Source: Vibrio rhizosphaerae
GTDB taxonomy: Bacteria > Pseudomonadota > Gammaproteobacteria > Enterobacterales > Vibrionaceae
DNA: 64,000 nucleotides
Direction of reading: 5' to 3'
Assembly: GCF_024347095.1 (NCBI RefSeq)
Contig: NZ_AP024903.1
Coordinates: 310,001 to 374,000, forward strand
The position numbers and the translations under genes are program-made. Below, one piece after another: positions 47,795-60,637 of this stretch; position 1 is the stretch's first letter; every line of letters starts with the position of its first letter. Under the pieces are notes generated by a model that saw only the letters and a program-made list of their open reading frames with translations, was not told the DNA's origin and did no database searches.

Positions 47795-47825
47795 AAAAGA
47801 GCCATCACAAGGATGGCTCTTTTGT
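47795..47825. terminator. Bidirectional terminator between the DUF1338 gene and crp
   Basis: AAAAGAGCCATC (47795-47806), loop ACAAG, GATGGCTCTTTT (47812-47823), with A and T flanks on both sides. It separates convergent genes. Confidence 0.85.
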
Positions 47826-47842
47826 CGGCGCAAGCATAAAAA

Positions 47843-48475
47843 TTATCTTGTACCGTAAACAACAATGGTTTTCCCGTGGGCTGAAATAAGGTTCTGCTCT
47901 TCGAGCATTTTCAAGATGCGGCCAACGGTTTCACGAGAACAGCCGACGATCTGGCCGATCTCCTGACGAGTAATTTTGATTTGCATACCGTCTGGATGCG
48001 TCATTGCATCGGGTTGTTTTGCCAGATTTAACAGCGTCTGTGCAATACGACCAGTCACATCCAGAAACGCCAGATCACCAACTTTTTGGCTAGTGACTTG
48101 CAGGCGGCTTGCCATTTGTCCTGCCAGACGCATCAGAATATCTGGGTTGACCTGAATTAACTGACGGAATTTTTTGAAGGAAATTTCTGCAACTTCGCAG
48201 GGAGATTTCGCTCTGACCCAAGCTGTCCGTTCTTGACCTTCTTCGAATAAACCAAGTTCACCGATGAAGTCACCCTGATTGAGATAAGAAAGGATCATTT
48301 CTTTTCCTTCTTCATCCTTGATCAGAACAGCAACAGATCCCTTCACGATGTAGTAAAGCGTTTCCGCTTTTTCGCCTGCATGAATCAGCGTACTCTTTGA
48401 AGGGTATTTATGTATGTGACAATGTGAAAGAAACCACTCTAATGTTGGATCGGTTTGAGGTTTACCTAGAACCAT
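47843..48475 (-). CDS. crp: cAMP receptor protein
   Basis: CRP is the cAMP-dependent global regulator. The 210-residue protein starts [16 protein letters not shown] and contains the cAMP-binding domain ([20 protein letters not shown] with the cyclic nucleotide pocket), the dimer helix, and a C-terminal helix-turn-helix ([20 protein letters not shown]). It is nearly identical to other Vibrio CRPs as far as I can judge. The frame opens earlier at 48517, but ATG at 48475 has AGAGAGATATT upstream and gives the standard length. A CRP-type site is present at 2459-2474. Confidence 0.97.
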   Translation of the reverse strand: MVLGKPQTDPTLEWFLSHCHIHKYPSKSTLIHAGEKAETLYYIVKGSVAVLIKDEEGKEMILSYLNQGDFIGELGLFEEGQERTAWVRAKSPCEVAEISFKKFRQLIQVNPDILMRLAGQMASRLQVTSQKVGDLAFLDVTGRIAQTLLNLAKQPDAMTHPDGMQIKITRQEIGQIVGCSRETVGRILKMLEEQNLISAHGKTIVVYGTR

Positions 48476-48745
48476 AATATCTCTCTTCCTCTGCAGGGTA
48501 TGCTTGCTGCTTTCCATGTTTTCGCAAAGCTTTTGAACTGAACACGTTTAAACTACACATGTCTCGGAACTGAATACTTAGCATAAAAGCACTTGAGAAA
48601 GCCTGCAAGTTGTCTTCTGTTTCGGTATCAAATAGTATCCTTTTTCTTACACAATTTCTTGACTTTAATCGTGTCATGACCGTGATTTAGTACGCAAAAA
48701 CGTGCGCATTATCACGGTATAGGAACTAAAGAGCCCAATTCGTGT

Positions 48746-49615
48746 CTAGCCAATTTTTCCCGTCTCGATCAACTGCTGGAGAATCGGACGGACAATCAAC
48801 TCCATCGCAAAGCTCATTTTTCCGCCAGGAACAACAATTGTGTTATGACATGACATAAAAGAGCCATCAATCATTGCCAATAGATAAGGGAAATCAACTT
48901 TTTTGATGCCTAGTAAGCGGATGACGACAAAACTTTCATCCAGACTCGGAATCCCTTTTGCACTCAGCGGATTCGATGTATCGACGGTCGGAACTCGCTG
49001 AAAGTTAATGTGTGTCCGGGAAAATTGGGGCGTAATGTAATTTAAGTAATCATCCATGGAGCGAACGATCGAATCCATTACTGCTTCTCTGGAATGGCCT
49101 CGATCCCGGGTATCCCGGACATATTTTTGAATCCACTCCAGATTGACGATCGGCACCATGCCAATGAGAAAATCAACATGTTGGGACACATTGGTTTCAC
49201 CGTCAACAACTCCGCCGTGAAGTCCTTCATAAAAGAGGACATTGGTATCATTGGGGAGATCTTGCCAAGGCGTAAATGTTCCCGGCATCTGATTATAGGG
49301 AACCGCTTCATCAAATGTATGCAGGTAACGGCGAATTTTTCCCGTGCCGGTACGGCCATATTCCCGGAAAAACTCCTCTAAAGCCGGAAAATCATTTGCT
49401 TGGGGGCCGAAATAGCTGATATGGCGGCCCTGTTCTCTGGCTTTACGGATTTCGACATCCATTTCCGGTCTGGTGAAGCGGTGGAAACTGTCCCCTTCAA
49501 CCCAAGCCGGCTTAATCCGCATCATGTTAAACATTTTGCGAAAAGCCTCAGAAGTCGTTGTCGTTCCGGCTCCTGATGAGCCGGTTACTGCGATAATCGG
49601 ATGTTTTGCTGACAT
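48746..49615 (-). CDS. prkB: Phosphoribulokinase-like protein PrkB
   Basis: This 289-residue P-loop kinase starts with AVTGSSGAGTTTTSEAFRKM (Walker A) and has EGDSFHRF, FYEGLHGGVVDGE, and RDRGHSREAVMDSIVRSMDD, matching the E. coli prkB family. Real phosphoribulokinase activity is known only in autotrophs with RuBisCO, which is not visible here, so the natural substrate is unknown. It is upstream of crp and transcribed in the same direction as yheU and yheT. Confidence 0.9.
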   Translation of the reverse strand: MSAKHPIIAVTGSSGAGTTTTSEAFRKMFNMMRIKPAWVEGDSFHRFTRPEMDVEIRKAREQGRHISYFGPQANDFPALEEFFREYGRTGTGKIRRYLHTFDEAVPYNQMPGTFTPWQDLPNDTNVLFYEGLHGGVVDGETNVSQHVDFLIGMVPIVNLEWIQKYVRDTRDRGHSREAVMDSIVRSMDDYLNYITPQFSRTHINFQRVPTVDTSNPLSAKGIPSLDESFVVIRLLGIKKVDFPYLLAMIDGSFMSCHNTIVVPGGKMSFAMELIVRPILQQLIETGKIG

Positions 49616-49732
49616 GACATACCTTGTCTTATCATTCCTTGTCGTTCACTCAATCAATTTCTCGAAAGTGTTATCGAGAAATCGATTTCACTATATCACG
49701 GAAATTGGTGCTGTCACCGGACAATTCATGAA

Positions 49733-49945
49733 TTAACGATATCTGTTTTGTTGAATATCAACAGATTCGTGAAGTTCGGAATAAACAATAACGGCTTCTC
49801 CGGACTGAATTTGTTGTTTGACCTGAGCGACTTTCTCTTCAAGCGAGATTTCATGCTCACCGTAGTCAGTTCCTTCCCGGAGAATAAACTCTCGGATCAG
49901 GTTATTGAGTGTGTCTGGTTCGAGCGTTTGCCAAGGAATAATCAT
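49733..49945 (-). CDS. yheU: UPF0270 protein YheU
   Basis: The 70-residue protein starts [20 protein letters not shown] and continues with [20 protein letters not shown], the UPF0270 signature. Small, acidic, and of unknown function. It keeps the Enterobacterial order prkB-yheU-yheT. Confidence 0.93.
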   Translation of the reverse strand: MIIPWQTLEPDTLNNLIREFILREGTDYGEHEISLEEKVAQVKQQIQSGEAVIVYSELHESVDIQQNRYR

Positions 49946-50147
49946 AATGATGACCTTTTATACGATCACTCTGGGATGAATGAATAGCGTGTATCTTAAC
50001 GGATTTTGCATGATGTTGCGCAATAATCATGATTTTACACGCAAATATCGAATAATGTTTGCGACGTGACTTAGGCAAAGCCCAAGAACACTGATCAGGT
50101 TGCTCAGTGTGCTCGGGCGTCGTTGGCGAAGAGACGGGGGATTGAAT

Positions 50148-51161
50148 TTAAGGCTTGGGTGACTGTGCCCGATAGTAGTGGGGCAGCGCTTCTTCCAGCC
50201 AGAAGCGTGGTTTGGCAAGGGTGCCACTCAGAAAGCCGACATGTCCGCCATGGGGCATGAGCTGATAATCGATGACCTGAGGCAGCGGTGCTGTCGGAAT
50301 GACGGCTTCGGTCATAAAGGGATCGTCTTGTGCGTGTAAAATCAGTGTTGGCAGACGAATTTGCCCCAGTTTTGAGATCGCCGAACAGCGTTGATAGTAG
50401 TCCTGTGCGTTTGCAAATCCGTGCAGGGGCGCGGTGATCAAATCATCGAATTGCTGCAATGTTTGTAATTGCCTGATTGACTGCTGTGAGAGGGGAATCG
50501 CTTGTCGCAGTGTCTCGAATTTACGATAAGCATTTTGCTTGAGCGAACGAAGCAGATATGTCTGATAGAGGCGTGAGAAGCCGCGATTAATCCGGTGCGA
50601 ACTATCACTTAAATCAAATGGTGCGGAGATAATAGTCGCACTGTCAACAAGAGGCTCATCAGCAAACTCAGCCAGATAATTCGCCAGCATATTGCCGCCG
50701 AGTGAGACACCAGTCACCATCTTATAATTTGACGGGAAACGTTGCTGAATATGCATCAGAAAATGGCGTGGATCGCTGGTTTCGCCAGAATGATAAGCAC
50801 GGGCTCGCCGGTTTGGTTGACCATCACATCCGCGGAAATGCATCATGACGCTTAACCAGCCTTGTTGCGCAAAAGCATGCATCAGTCCATTGGCATAAGG
50901 ACTGTGAAAGCTTCCCTCCAGACCATGAAAAAGAATAAACAAAGGCTTTGTTTGCGCACTGGGGTGATTTGGGTCTTCACTCCAGGCCAGCGTCAACACA
51001 TCATCATCTGGCGTTGTCAGAGTCTCCTTGTGTGGTGTAAATAAAGGATGGCGCCGGACCCATCTGGGCAACAAGGTCTGAATGTGTGGCGCTGCAGCGC
51101 CTGACGCTGGTTGAAACGGCATGATTGTGGCTTTGTTCATCGGTTGTATGGGGCTTTTCAC
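50148..51161 (-). CDS. yheT: Alpha/beta hydrolase YheT
   Basis: The 337-residue serine hydrolase of the YheT/ABHD family has FILFHGLEGSFHSPYANGLM (oxyanion loop), MHFRGCDG, nucleophile Ser in VTGVSLGGNMLANYL, and the catalytic Asp/His in LHAQDDPFM and PHGGHVGFLSG. The substrate is not known. A GTG start at 51161 opens the frame, and ATG at 51140 is an alternative; neither has a strong ribosome-binding site. It is followed by yheU and preceded by the TIGR02444-like gene. Confidence 0.9.
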   Translation of the reverse strand: MKSPIQPMNKATIMPFQPASGAAAPHIQTLLPRWVRRHPLFTPHKETLTTPDDDVLTLAWSEDPNHPSAQTKPLFILFHGLEGSFHSPYANGLMHAFAQQGWLSVMMHFRGCDGQPNRRARAYHSGETSDPRHFLMHIQQRFPSNYKMVTGVSLGGNMLANYLAEFADEPLVDSATIISAPFDLSDSSHRINRGFSRLYQTYLLRSLKQNAYRKFETLRQAIPLSQQSIRQLQTLQQFDDLITAPLHGFANAQDYYQRCSAISKLGQIRLPTLILHAQDDPFMTEAVIPTAPLPQVIDYQLMPHGGHVGFLSGTLAKPRFWLEEALPHYYRAQSPKP

Positions 51162-51175
51162 CGCGCTGGTTTTCC

Positions 51176-51654
51176 TTATCTCTTAGTCGGTGTGGTTGAA
51201 AATGATGCTGGTTTCGCAAAAATTTTGGCAAGATGGTCGGCTGTCAGCGCATGGCAGTAGCGCTGGGTCATTAATTGTGAGTCGCCGGGCTGCAACTGGA
51301 GTTGATTAATACAATCCACCAAATCGGACTGTTGTTGCTTCTCGAGTTGCAGTTCAAATTGGAGTGATTCACGATAGAGTGTGTCTGGCAGATGAACTTT
51401 GAGTTTTCTGCGTAACTCTCGATAACTATTCAGCAGTCCTTCGGTTGTGCTGATACAGGTCATGACACGATGCCAGTCTTGTTGTCCGATACTGAGCTGC
51501 TGTTCATCAAGCCATTTCAGCAGCAAAAGTAAATTGACATTACCGTGGTAGTTGTTTTGGAGGCTGAGACAGGCTTCTTTGACTTCCCGGACACTGTAAT
51601 ATTGCAAACTGAATTGCCATAGCCGCTCCAGTGTCAGGGAAATCGGTGTCTGAA

Positions 51655-51658
<4 letters not shown>
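51176..51658 (-). CDS. TIGR02444-like protein
   Basis: The 160-residue protein starts MIQTPISLTLERLWQFSLQY and contains NNYHGNVNLLLLLKWLDEQQ, which matches a family annotated as TIGR02444 that occurs beside the ABC-F gene yheS in gammaproteobacteria. The family is helical and of unknown function. It overlaps the yheS stop by four bases (ATGA) and so is translationally coupled. The frame is open 18 codons earlier, but AGGAG stands before the ATG at 51658. Confidence 0.8.
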
Positions 51659-53577
<1,919 letters not shown>

Positions 53578-53850
53578 AAAAATGTATCAGGTTGAAAACA
53601 AACTGCCCGAAATAGTAGGTGGATTGATGACAAATGTCGATGATTAGCCGCGTGTGGCGGTTGGTTATTCGGATGTGTCCGCTGGTTTAGCAGACTAATT
53701 TGCCAGTCGGTTCCGTTTGTGTTGACTACGATTTGAATAGATATCGTCCGAAGATCAAAATAATTATGACAGAAATTTCGCGGAATGTTGCTACGGGGTG
53801 ACTACAATGCGTTATGATTCAGATAAATAGATAGCGGAGTGAAGAGAGTT

Positions 53851-54435
53851 ATGTCAGATACGGTTTTGCATACCGCCGAATGTCCCAAAGTGTTGGTGAT
53901 CTTTGCTCATCCGGAGCCTCAGAGTTCCATTGTGAATCAGATCTTGATTGACGCGATCAAATCGCTTGAAAATGTCACCATCCATGATCTTTATGCCAAG
54001 TACCCTGATTTTTTTATTGATGTCGATGCAGAACAAAATTTGTTGATGACGCATGATGTCATCGTTTTTCAACATCCTCTTTATATGTACTCTTGTCCTG
54101 CATTGCTCAAAGAATGGCTGGATCGGGTCTTATGCAAAGATTTTGCTTTCGGCTCTCAGTGTGCATTGGCAGGTAAAGTCTGGCGTAGTGTGATTACGAC
54201 CGGGGGCAAGAAAACTGCTTTTGGCGATAAAGGGTATAACAAATATCCGTTGGACGAAATTCTGCAACCGTTTGAGCTGGTTGCCTCTCTTTGCCGTATG
54301 ACATGGTGTGACCCCTTGATTTTGTATTGGTCACGCAATGTTACTGAAACGGAAAGACGCAAGCATGCTGAGTCTTACCGGCAGTGGTTGAGTGATCCCG
54401 AGATAACAGAGACTCACAATGCAGAGGAGCAATAA
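53851..54435 (+). CDS. kefG: KefG ancillary quinone oxidoreductase-like protein
   Basis: KefG is a flavodoxin-fold subunit required for full activity of the KefB potassium efflux system. The 194-residue protein has VLVIFAHPEPQSSIVN, QHPLYMYSCPALLKEWLDRV and VITTGGKKTAFG, the FMN-binding motifs of this family. The ATG here has GAAGAGAG upstream; the frame opens 4 codons earlier with a GTG. Its stop directly abuts the kefB ATG, a typical coupled unit. Confidence 0.9.
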   Translation: MSDTVLHTAECPKVLVIFAHPEPQSSIVNQILIDAIKSLENVTIHDLYAKYPDFFIDVDAEQNLLMTHDVIVFQHPLYMYSCPALLKEWLDRVLCKDFAFGSQCALAGKVWRSVITTGGKKTAFGDKGYNKYPLDEILQPFELVASLCRMTWCDPLILYWSRNVTETERRKHAESYRQWLSDPEITETHNAEEQ

Positions 54436-56241
54436 ATGGCCGCATTGACGAATGATTTTTTACAAAGTGGCGCTGTATTTTTGACTGCGGCTGCGATTGC
54501 TGTACCCGTCGCTCAGCGTGCCGGATTAGGGTCGGTGCTCGGATATTTATTGGCTGGTGTTGCGATTGGTCCGTGGGGGTTGGGATTAATCAGTGATGTT
54601 GAAGCGATCTTGCATTTTGCCGAATTCGGCGTCGTTTTATTGCTGTTTGTGATTGGGCTGGAGCTAAATCCGCGCAAGCTTTGGCAGATGAAATCACCGA
54701 TTCTGGGACTTGGCGGGGCTCAGGTTGTTGTGACCAGTGCGGTGTTAGCCGGTCTCATTCATCTCTTTGTCGGCAACTGGCAGGTCAGTCTGGTGATGGG
54801 GATGGGGCTTGCACTTTCCTCGACTGCGATCGCCTTGCGAGTCATAGAAGAGCAGGAGTTGGAGCGCAGTGAAACCGGGCAGTCCGGCTTTGCGGTCTTG
54901 TTATTTCAGGATATTGCTGTGATCCCCATGTTAGCGATTTTACCCGTGTTAGCGGGAAACTCAGCTGGTGACTGGATTGATGCGCTCTGGATGCTCTGTG
55001 GCATCGTCGGGTTGCTGGTCGGCGGTCACTTTTTGTTGAGTCCCTTGTTTCGTTATATCGTCATGAGTGGTGTCCGAGAGTTATTCACGGTTGCCGCTTT
55101 ATTATTAGTGATTGGGATTGCGCTGCTGATGCAATCGTTAGGGCTATCCATGGCGCTTGGGACGTTTCTGGCGGGTGTATTGTTGGCCGAAAGTGAATTC
55201 CGTCATGAACTCGAAGTATCTATTGAGCCATTTAAAGGGTTGTTGCTTGGGCTATTCTTTATTGCAATTGGTATGGCCGTCGACTTAGGGTTGCTGCTTA
55301 AAAGTCCATTACAGATTCTGGCAGCCGTTGCTTTACTGGTACTGATTAAAGGCGGGATTCTCTATTTGTTGGCTCGTTTGTTCGGCACTCGTGCTAAAGC
55401 GCGCAGTAGTATGGCGGCAATATTGAGTCAGGGCGGGGAGTTTGCGTTTGTCATCTTTACCGCAGCGCAGTCGGAAGGCTTACTACAATCCTCGCAAACC
55501 TCCTTTTTGCTGGTGGTGGTCAGTTTGTCCATGGTCACGACCCCGTTATTACTTAATATCCAGAAACGTTGGTTTGCCCGAGAGTTCAACGCTGTGGATG
55601 ATTTAGCGGTTGATGTTGAAAATAATGATCCAAGAGTGATTATTGCCGGCTTCGGCCGATTCGGCCAGATTGTGGGGCGTTTGATGTTTGCCAATAAAAT
55701 CAAAGTCACCATTCTTGAAAGTGATGCAAGTCAGATCAAGCTGCTGCGTAAATATGGCTATCAAGTCTTTTATGGGGATGCGACGAACCTGGAGTTACTC
55801 CGCTCTGCGGGCGCTGAAGATGCCGAAGCCATTGTGGTCTGTACCGATGACCCTGATGAGGTGATGGCAATTGTTGCATTATGTCAGCATCATTTTCCAC
55901 AGCTGAAAATTTTAGCGCGGGCGCGGAGCCGGGTTGAGGCTTATCAATTGCTTAATCATGGCGTACCGCATTTCTCGCGAGAGACATTCTTAGGCGCGCT
56001 GGATTTAGGCAGACAAACATTGATTGAATTAGGGATGCATCCCTATCAGGCAAAACGAGCTGAATCACATTTTTGTCGTTTAGATAATGCGATGCTGAAA
56101 GAGCTGTTGCCAATGCATAATGAAGGCAAGCAGCTCTCCTTGCGTGCTAAAGAGACGCGACAAGAGCTGGAAGAAATATTTGGGCGTGAGATGGAGAAAG
56201 ATCATCAAGCCCGAGATTTTTGGGAAAGAGAGCAGGATTAA
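54436..56241 (+). CDS. kefB: Glutathione-regulated potassium-efflux antiporter KefB
   Basis: KefB exports K+ in exchange for H+ and is activated by glutathione adducts of electrophiles, acidifying the cytoplasm for protection. The 601-residue protein has an N-terminal CPA2 exchanger with about 12 membrane helices (1-380), the conserved QDIAVIPMLA and GTFLAGVLLAESEFRHELE segments, and a cytoplasmic RCK_N domain (about 395-510) with the Rossmann motif VIIAGFGRFGQIVGRL and SDASQIKLLRKYGY. It starts right after the kefG stop (TAA-ATG). Confidence 0.93.
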   Translation: MAALTNDFLQSGAVFLTAAAIAVPVAQRAGLGSVLGYLLAGVAIGPWGLGLISDVEAILHFAEFGVVLLLFVIGLELNPRKLWQMKSPILGLGGAQVVVTSAVLAGLIHLFVGNWQVSLVMGMGLALSSTAIALRVIEEQELERSETGQSGFAVLLFQDIAVIPMLAILPVLAGNSAGDWIDALWMLCGIVGLLVGGHFLLSPLFRYIVMSGVRELFTVAALLLVIGIALLMQSLGLSMALGTFLAGVLLAESEFRHELEVSIEPFKGLLLGLFFIAIGMAVDLGLLLKSPLQILAAVALLVLIKGGILYLLARLFGTRAKARSSMAAILSQGGEFAFVIFTAAQSEGLLQSSQTSFLLVVVSLSMVTTPLLLNIQKRWFAREFNAVDDLAVDVENNDPRVIIAGFGRFGQIVGRLMFANKIKVTILESDASQIKLLRKYGYQVFYGDATNLELLRSAGAEDAEAIVVCTDDPDEVMAIVALCQHHFPQLKILARARSRVEAYQLLNHGVPHFSRETFLGALDLGRQTLIELGMHPYQAKRAESHFCRLDNAMLKELLPMHNEGKQLSLRAKETRQELEEIFGREMEKDHQARDFWEREQD

Positions 56242-56244
56242 TTT

Positions 56245-56445
56245 GTGCGAATGAAGAAACGTTTTATCGCCGGAGCCAGTTGTCCGCAATGTCATACTGC
56301 CGATTCACTGCGCTGGTGGGAAGAGAATCATATTGAGCATGTTGAATGTGTAGAATGTGGTCATACCGAACAGAGAACGCCACGCTCCGTTGAGCAAAGT
56401 ACCCATGCGGAAAATGCGATGATTGGCATTTTTAAACCGGATTAA
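56245..56445 (+). CDS. yheV: Small zinc-ribbon protein YheV
   Basis: The 66-residue protein has a zinc ribbon with two Cys pairs (ASCPQCHTAD and VECVECGHTE) and the family end GIFKPD. It matches the E. coli YheV pattern in size and order. A GTG start at 56245 has AGGA at good spacing and gives this length; ATG at 56251 is possible. The function is unknown. It lies between kefB and slyD. Confidence 0.85.
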   Translation: MRMKKRFIAGASCPQCHTADSLRWWEENHIEHVECVECGHTEQRTPRSVEQSTHAENAMIGIFKPD

Positions 56446-56566
56446 TTGAGGTTTACGAGAGACTTCTTCATAATATTGACCCATTCTCCAAGGATGACGA
56501 ATCACTTGGACAGATGCAATACCGTCACAATCGGTGACAAAATACACTCGATGCCTTGGAGCGTTT

Positions 56567-57109
56567 ATGAAAATTGAAAAGAATGTTGTGGTGAGTTTAG
56601 CGTATCAACTCAAATTAGAAGACGGAGTTGTCGCTGATCAGTCAACTGCTGATGCCCCGCTTGACTACCTGCATGGTCATCACAACCTGATTGTCGGACT
56701 AGAGCGTGAACTTGAAGGTAAAGTTGCAGGCGATAAATTTACAGCGACGATTGCTCCTGAAGATGCATACGGTCAATACAATGATGACTTGGTTCAGCGT
56801 GTTCCGGCCGATGTTTTTCATGGTGTTGATCAACTTGAAGCGGGCATGCGTTTTCTGGCAGAGACCGATCAGGGTCAAATCCCGGTTGAAATTACAGAAG
56901 TTGACGGCGATGAAGTCGTGGTTGATGGCAACCATATGCTTGCAGGTCAGACACTGACGTTCGATGTTGAGGTTGTTGCCGTGCGTGAAGCGACCGATGA
57001 AGAAATTGCTCACGGTCACATTCATCAAGGTGGCGGTAGCTGCGGACACGACCACGACCACGGTGAAGAAGGTTGCTGTGGTGGAAATGGCGGGTGTGGC
57101 TGCCATTAA
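56567..57109 (+). CDS. slyD: FKBP-type peptidyl-prolyl isomerase SlyD
   Basis: SlyD is a cytoplasmic chaperone-prolyl isomerase that also delivers nickel in hydrogenase maturation. The 180-residue protein starts MKIEKNVVVSLAYQLKLEDG, has the FKBP fold with an inserted flap (about 65-125, IF domain), and ends in a metal-binding tail rich in His, Cys and Asp (CGHDHDHGEEGCCGG and CGCH). The ATG follows GGAGCG; the frame opens 11 codons earlier. Confidence 0.95.
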   Translation: MKIEKNVVVSLAYQLKLEDGVVADQSTADAPLDYLHGHHNLIVGLERELEGKVAGDKFTATIAPEDAYGQYNDDLVQRVPADVFHGVDQLEAGMRFLAETDQGQIPVEITEVDGDEVVVDGNHMLAGQTLTFDVEVVAVREATDEEIAHGHIHQGGGSCGHDHDHGEEGCCGGNGGCGCH

Positions 57110-57157
57110 TTTTTGTCATTCCGTTTGACAGAATCTGCGTTTGACCGAATCTGAATG

Positions 57158-57190
57158 AAAACACCTGCCGCTTTGTGCAGGTGTTTTTTT
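57158..57190 (+). terminator. Intrinsic terminator of slyD
   Basis: AAAACACCTGC (57158-57168), loop CGCTTTGT, GCAGGTGTTTT (57177-57187), then TTT. It lies 48 bp after the slyD stop. Confidence 0.85.
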
Positions 57191-57210
57191 ATACTTTTAA
57201 GGATGTCGAT

Positions 57211-58155
57211 ATGAAAAAACCTTTTGCAATTGCAATCCACGGTGGTGCCGGTTCGATTTTACGCGCACGCATGACGGATGAAATGCAGCGCCATATAGAA
57301 CAAGCCTTAGATCAAGCTGTCTCTCAAGGGCATCAGATACTTGCGCAAGGTGGCAGTGCGGTTGATGCGGTTGTCTGTGCTGTCAGCATTCTGGAAGATT
57401 CGCCGTATTTTAATGCCGGGAAAGGGTCTGTCCTAACCGCGAAAGAGATGGTTGAAATGGATGCGGCTGTTATGAATGGTGAACAGCGACAAGCGGGGGC
57501 CGTTGCTGGCGTTCGCCATATTAAAAATCCAGTGCAACTGGCAAAAGATGTGATGCAGCAGAGTGGTCATGTGATGCTCTTTGGGGAAGGGGCAGAAGAG
57601 TTTGCAGCACAGCTTGGTTATGACTATACCGAACAGGATTATTTCTTCACCGACAGACGTTATGAACAATTGTTAGCCGTCAAAGCTGAGAGGGCAACGG
57701 CGCTGTCTGAGTCCGACTATCCTGACGACCATCAATTTGGCACCGTCGGTGCTGTTGCATTGGATAACAATGGCAACCTTGCCGCAGCGACCAGCACTGG
57801 CGGGATGATGAACAAACAGTATGGCCGCGTCGGGGATTCGCCGATTATTGGTGCTGGCACCTATGCAGAAAACCATCATGTTGCTGTATCTGCCACCGGC
57901 ATGGGAGAAGTTTTTATCCGCTGTGGTGTTGCCAGTGATATCGCAGCACGAATGCGTTATTTAAAGGAAGATGTTCATACCGCATGTACGGCCGTTATCC
58001 AAGGTGATCTAAAAAAACTCGGTGGCCATGGTGGTGTGATTGCCATTGACTCATCCGGAGAAATTCATTTTGGTATGAATTGTCCGGGAATGTATCGTAG
58101 TAGTATCGACATTCATGGTCGAAAACAGATTAGAATCGATGCGTATGAGGTGTAG
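57211..58155 (+). CDS. iaaA: Isoaspartyl peptidase/L-asparaginase (plant-type)
   Basis: This Ntn hydrolase cleaves beta-aspartyl dipeptides and has some asparaginase activity. The 314-residue precursor starts AIAIHGGAGSILRARM, has the autocleavage site before Thr in FGTVGAVALDNNG, and GGMMNKQYGRVGDSPIIGAG and ATGMGEVFIR around the substrate pocket. The ATG follows AAGGATGTCGAT; the frame opens earlier at 57175. It stands between slyD and purA. Confidence 0.9.
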   Translation: MKKPFAIAIHGGAGSILRARMTDEMQRHIEQALDQAVSQGHQILAQGGSAVDAVVCAVSILEDSPYFNAGKGSVLTAKEMVEMDAAVMNGEQRQAGAVAGVRHIKNPVQLAKDVMQQSGHVMLFGEGAEEFAAQLGYDYTEQDYFFTDRRYEQLLAVKAERATALSESDYPDDHQFGTVGAVALDNNGNLAAATSTGGMMNKQYGRVGDSPIIGAGTYAENHHVAVSATGMGEVFIRCGVASDIAARMRYLKEDVHTACTAVIQGDLKKLGGHGGVIAIDSSGEIHFGMNCPGMYRSSIDIHGRKQIRIDAYEV

Positions 58156-58281
58156 TTCGGTATTTTACGCAAACGATTTCTTTTTGATTCAAAAATCGAA
58201 CAAAAAGCATTTTTTTATGAATTTTTTATGCTTAAAAAATGACTGCATCATCCCAGGTTCGGTGGTAGAATCCATTTTTAA

Positions 58282-59604
<1,323 letters not shown>

Positions 59605-59625
59605 CCTAATATCACTTGATATCAG

Positions 59626-59651
59626 AGCCGGTCTTCAACGACCGGCTTTTT
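59626..59651 (+). terminator. Intrinsic terminator of purA
   Basis: AGCCGGTC (59626-59633), loop TTCAAC, GACCGGCT (59640-59647), then TTTTG. It lies 22 bp after the purA stop. Confidence 0.85.
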
Positions 59652-59712
59652 GCTTTTTGAGGGATTGTTATGTACATTTGTGTTGTATAAAAAATCAACA
59701 ATAACTTTCTCC

Positions 59713-59739
59713 TAAAGTCATTTGTTCGTCTGCCGATAC
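59713..59739 (+). promoter_or_regulatory. Sigma-28 (FliA) promoter of motX
   Basis: TAAAG at 59713-59717, a 14-bp gap, and GCCGATAC at 59732-59739 match the FliA consensus TAAAG-N14-GCCGATAA at 12 of 13 positions. It lies about 65 bp upstream of motX, which belongs to the late flagellar class transcribed by sigma-28 in vibrios. Confidence 0.8.
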
Positions 59740-59804
59740 GGTATTTAAGCCCCGCTCAAAGTGGGTGATATGGTTAAGCGATCGTTCAAAAAAAGAGTAT
59801 GTAT

Positions 59805-60440
59805 ATGAGGCTACTAAGTGTAGCAGCTTCGTTGTTAATGATGACGTTGAGCGTTTCAGTCAATGCTGCTGTCGCTGATGTCGGGCCGCCAGTCCAAATT
59901 TATTCCGAAGCTGATTTAATTCAACTAATCGAACAGAATAAACATCTGGAGCGAGTCAAGGCTGATAAATGTCAGCTGGTTGAAGATATCGTTGCCCGGG
60001 CTACGCGAATTAATTTACCCTCGTATGAATTTTTGTATGGCGATATGCTGGCATGGGGCGTGTGTGTCGATCAGGATGCAGAGCTGGGTTTATATTATAT
60101 GGAAGCGGCAGCCAGTCAGGGATTACCGACAGCGCTTGAGCAGCTAGGTCGCTATTACGCTGAAGGGGTGCTGGTTCAGCAAGATCGTGAACGTGCGATT
60201 GTGTACCTGAGAGAAGCTGCCGGTATGGGCAATTTGAAAGCTCGTGTAAAACTGGCAGAATTGTTACTCAGGGATTATGGCAGCCCACTTGACTATGAAG
60301 ATGCTTATCGCTGGCTCTATCATTCCGTGACAGCGGATACGCGCATGCACAAGCGTATTGCGATGTTGCGTCAGGGGTTGGAACAACGGATGCCTGAAAA
60401 TATTATTGCCCGTGCAAAAATGAGAGAAACACTTTGGTAG
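59805..60440 (+). CDS. motX: Sodium-driven polar flagellar motor protein MotX
   Basis: MotX forms the T ring at the periplasmic side of the basal body and is needed for the PomAB stator of the Na+-driven polar flagellum. The 211-residue protein has a signal peptide (about 1-21, ending SVNAA), two visible Sel1-like repeats (about 70-160, YMEAAASQGLPTALEQLGRY and LREAAGMGNLKARVKLAELL), and the family segment YGDMLAWGVCV with two conserved cysteines (KCQLV, GVCV). The second ATG is preferred for its spacing to AAAGAG and the family length of 211; an ATG at 59799 is in frame. A sigma-28 promoter precedes it. Confidence 0.93.
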   Translation: MRLLSVAASLLMMTLSVSVNAAVADVGPPVQIYSEADLIQLIEQNKHLERVKADKCQLVEDIVARATRINLPSYEFLYGDMLAWGVCVDQDAELGLYYMEAAASQGLPTALEQLGRYYAEGVLVQQDRERAIVYLREAAGMGNLKARVKLAELLLRDYGSPLDYEDAYRWLYHSVTADTRMHKRIAMLRQGLEQRMPENIIARAKMRETLW

Positions 60441-60637
60441 CGCTGTATCGTGATGCGTTCGTTTCTGTTACAATTTATTGAAAACTTCCCTAGTTTAACC
60501 ACCTGATTTTTGAAGAAATCACAACTTCCCGCTAATATATCTTCAATAAAGCAACATTCATGCTTTCTGAGTCGCTGTCTAAATAGGGTCGATTCAGGCA
60601 GTATTTTAAGAGATGACCTTCTTCCTTAGGACGACTT

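Noticed and set aside
56305..56547. 80-codon minus-strand frame before slyD
   Set aside because: Most of it is antisense to yheV; slyX, which is divergent from slyD in E. coli, does not match it.
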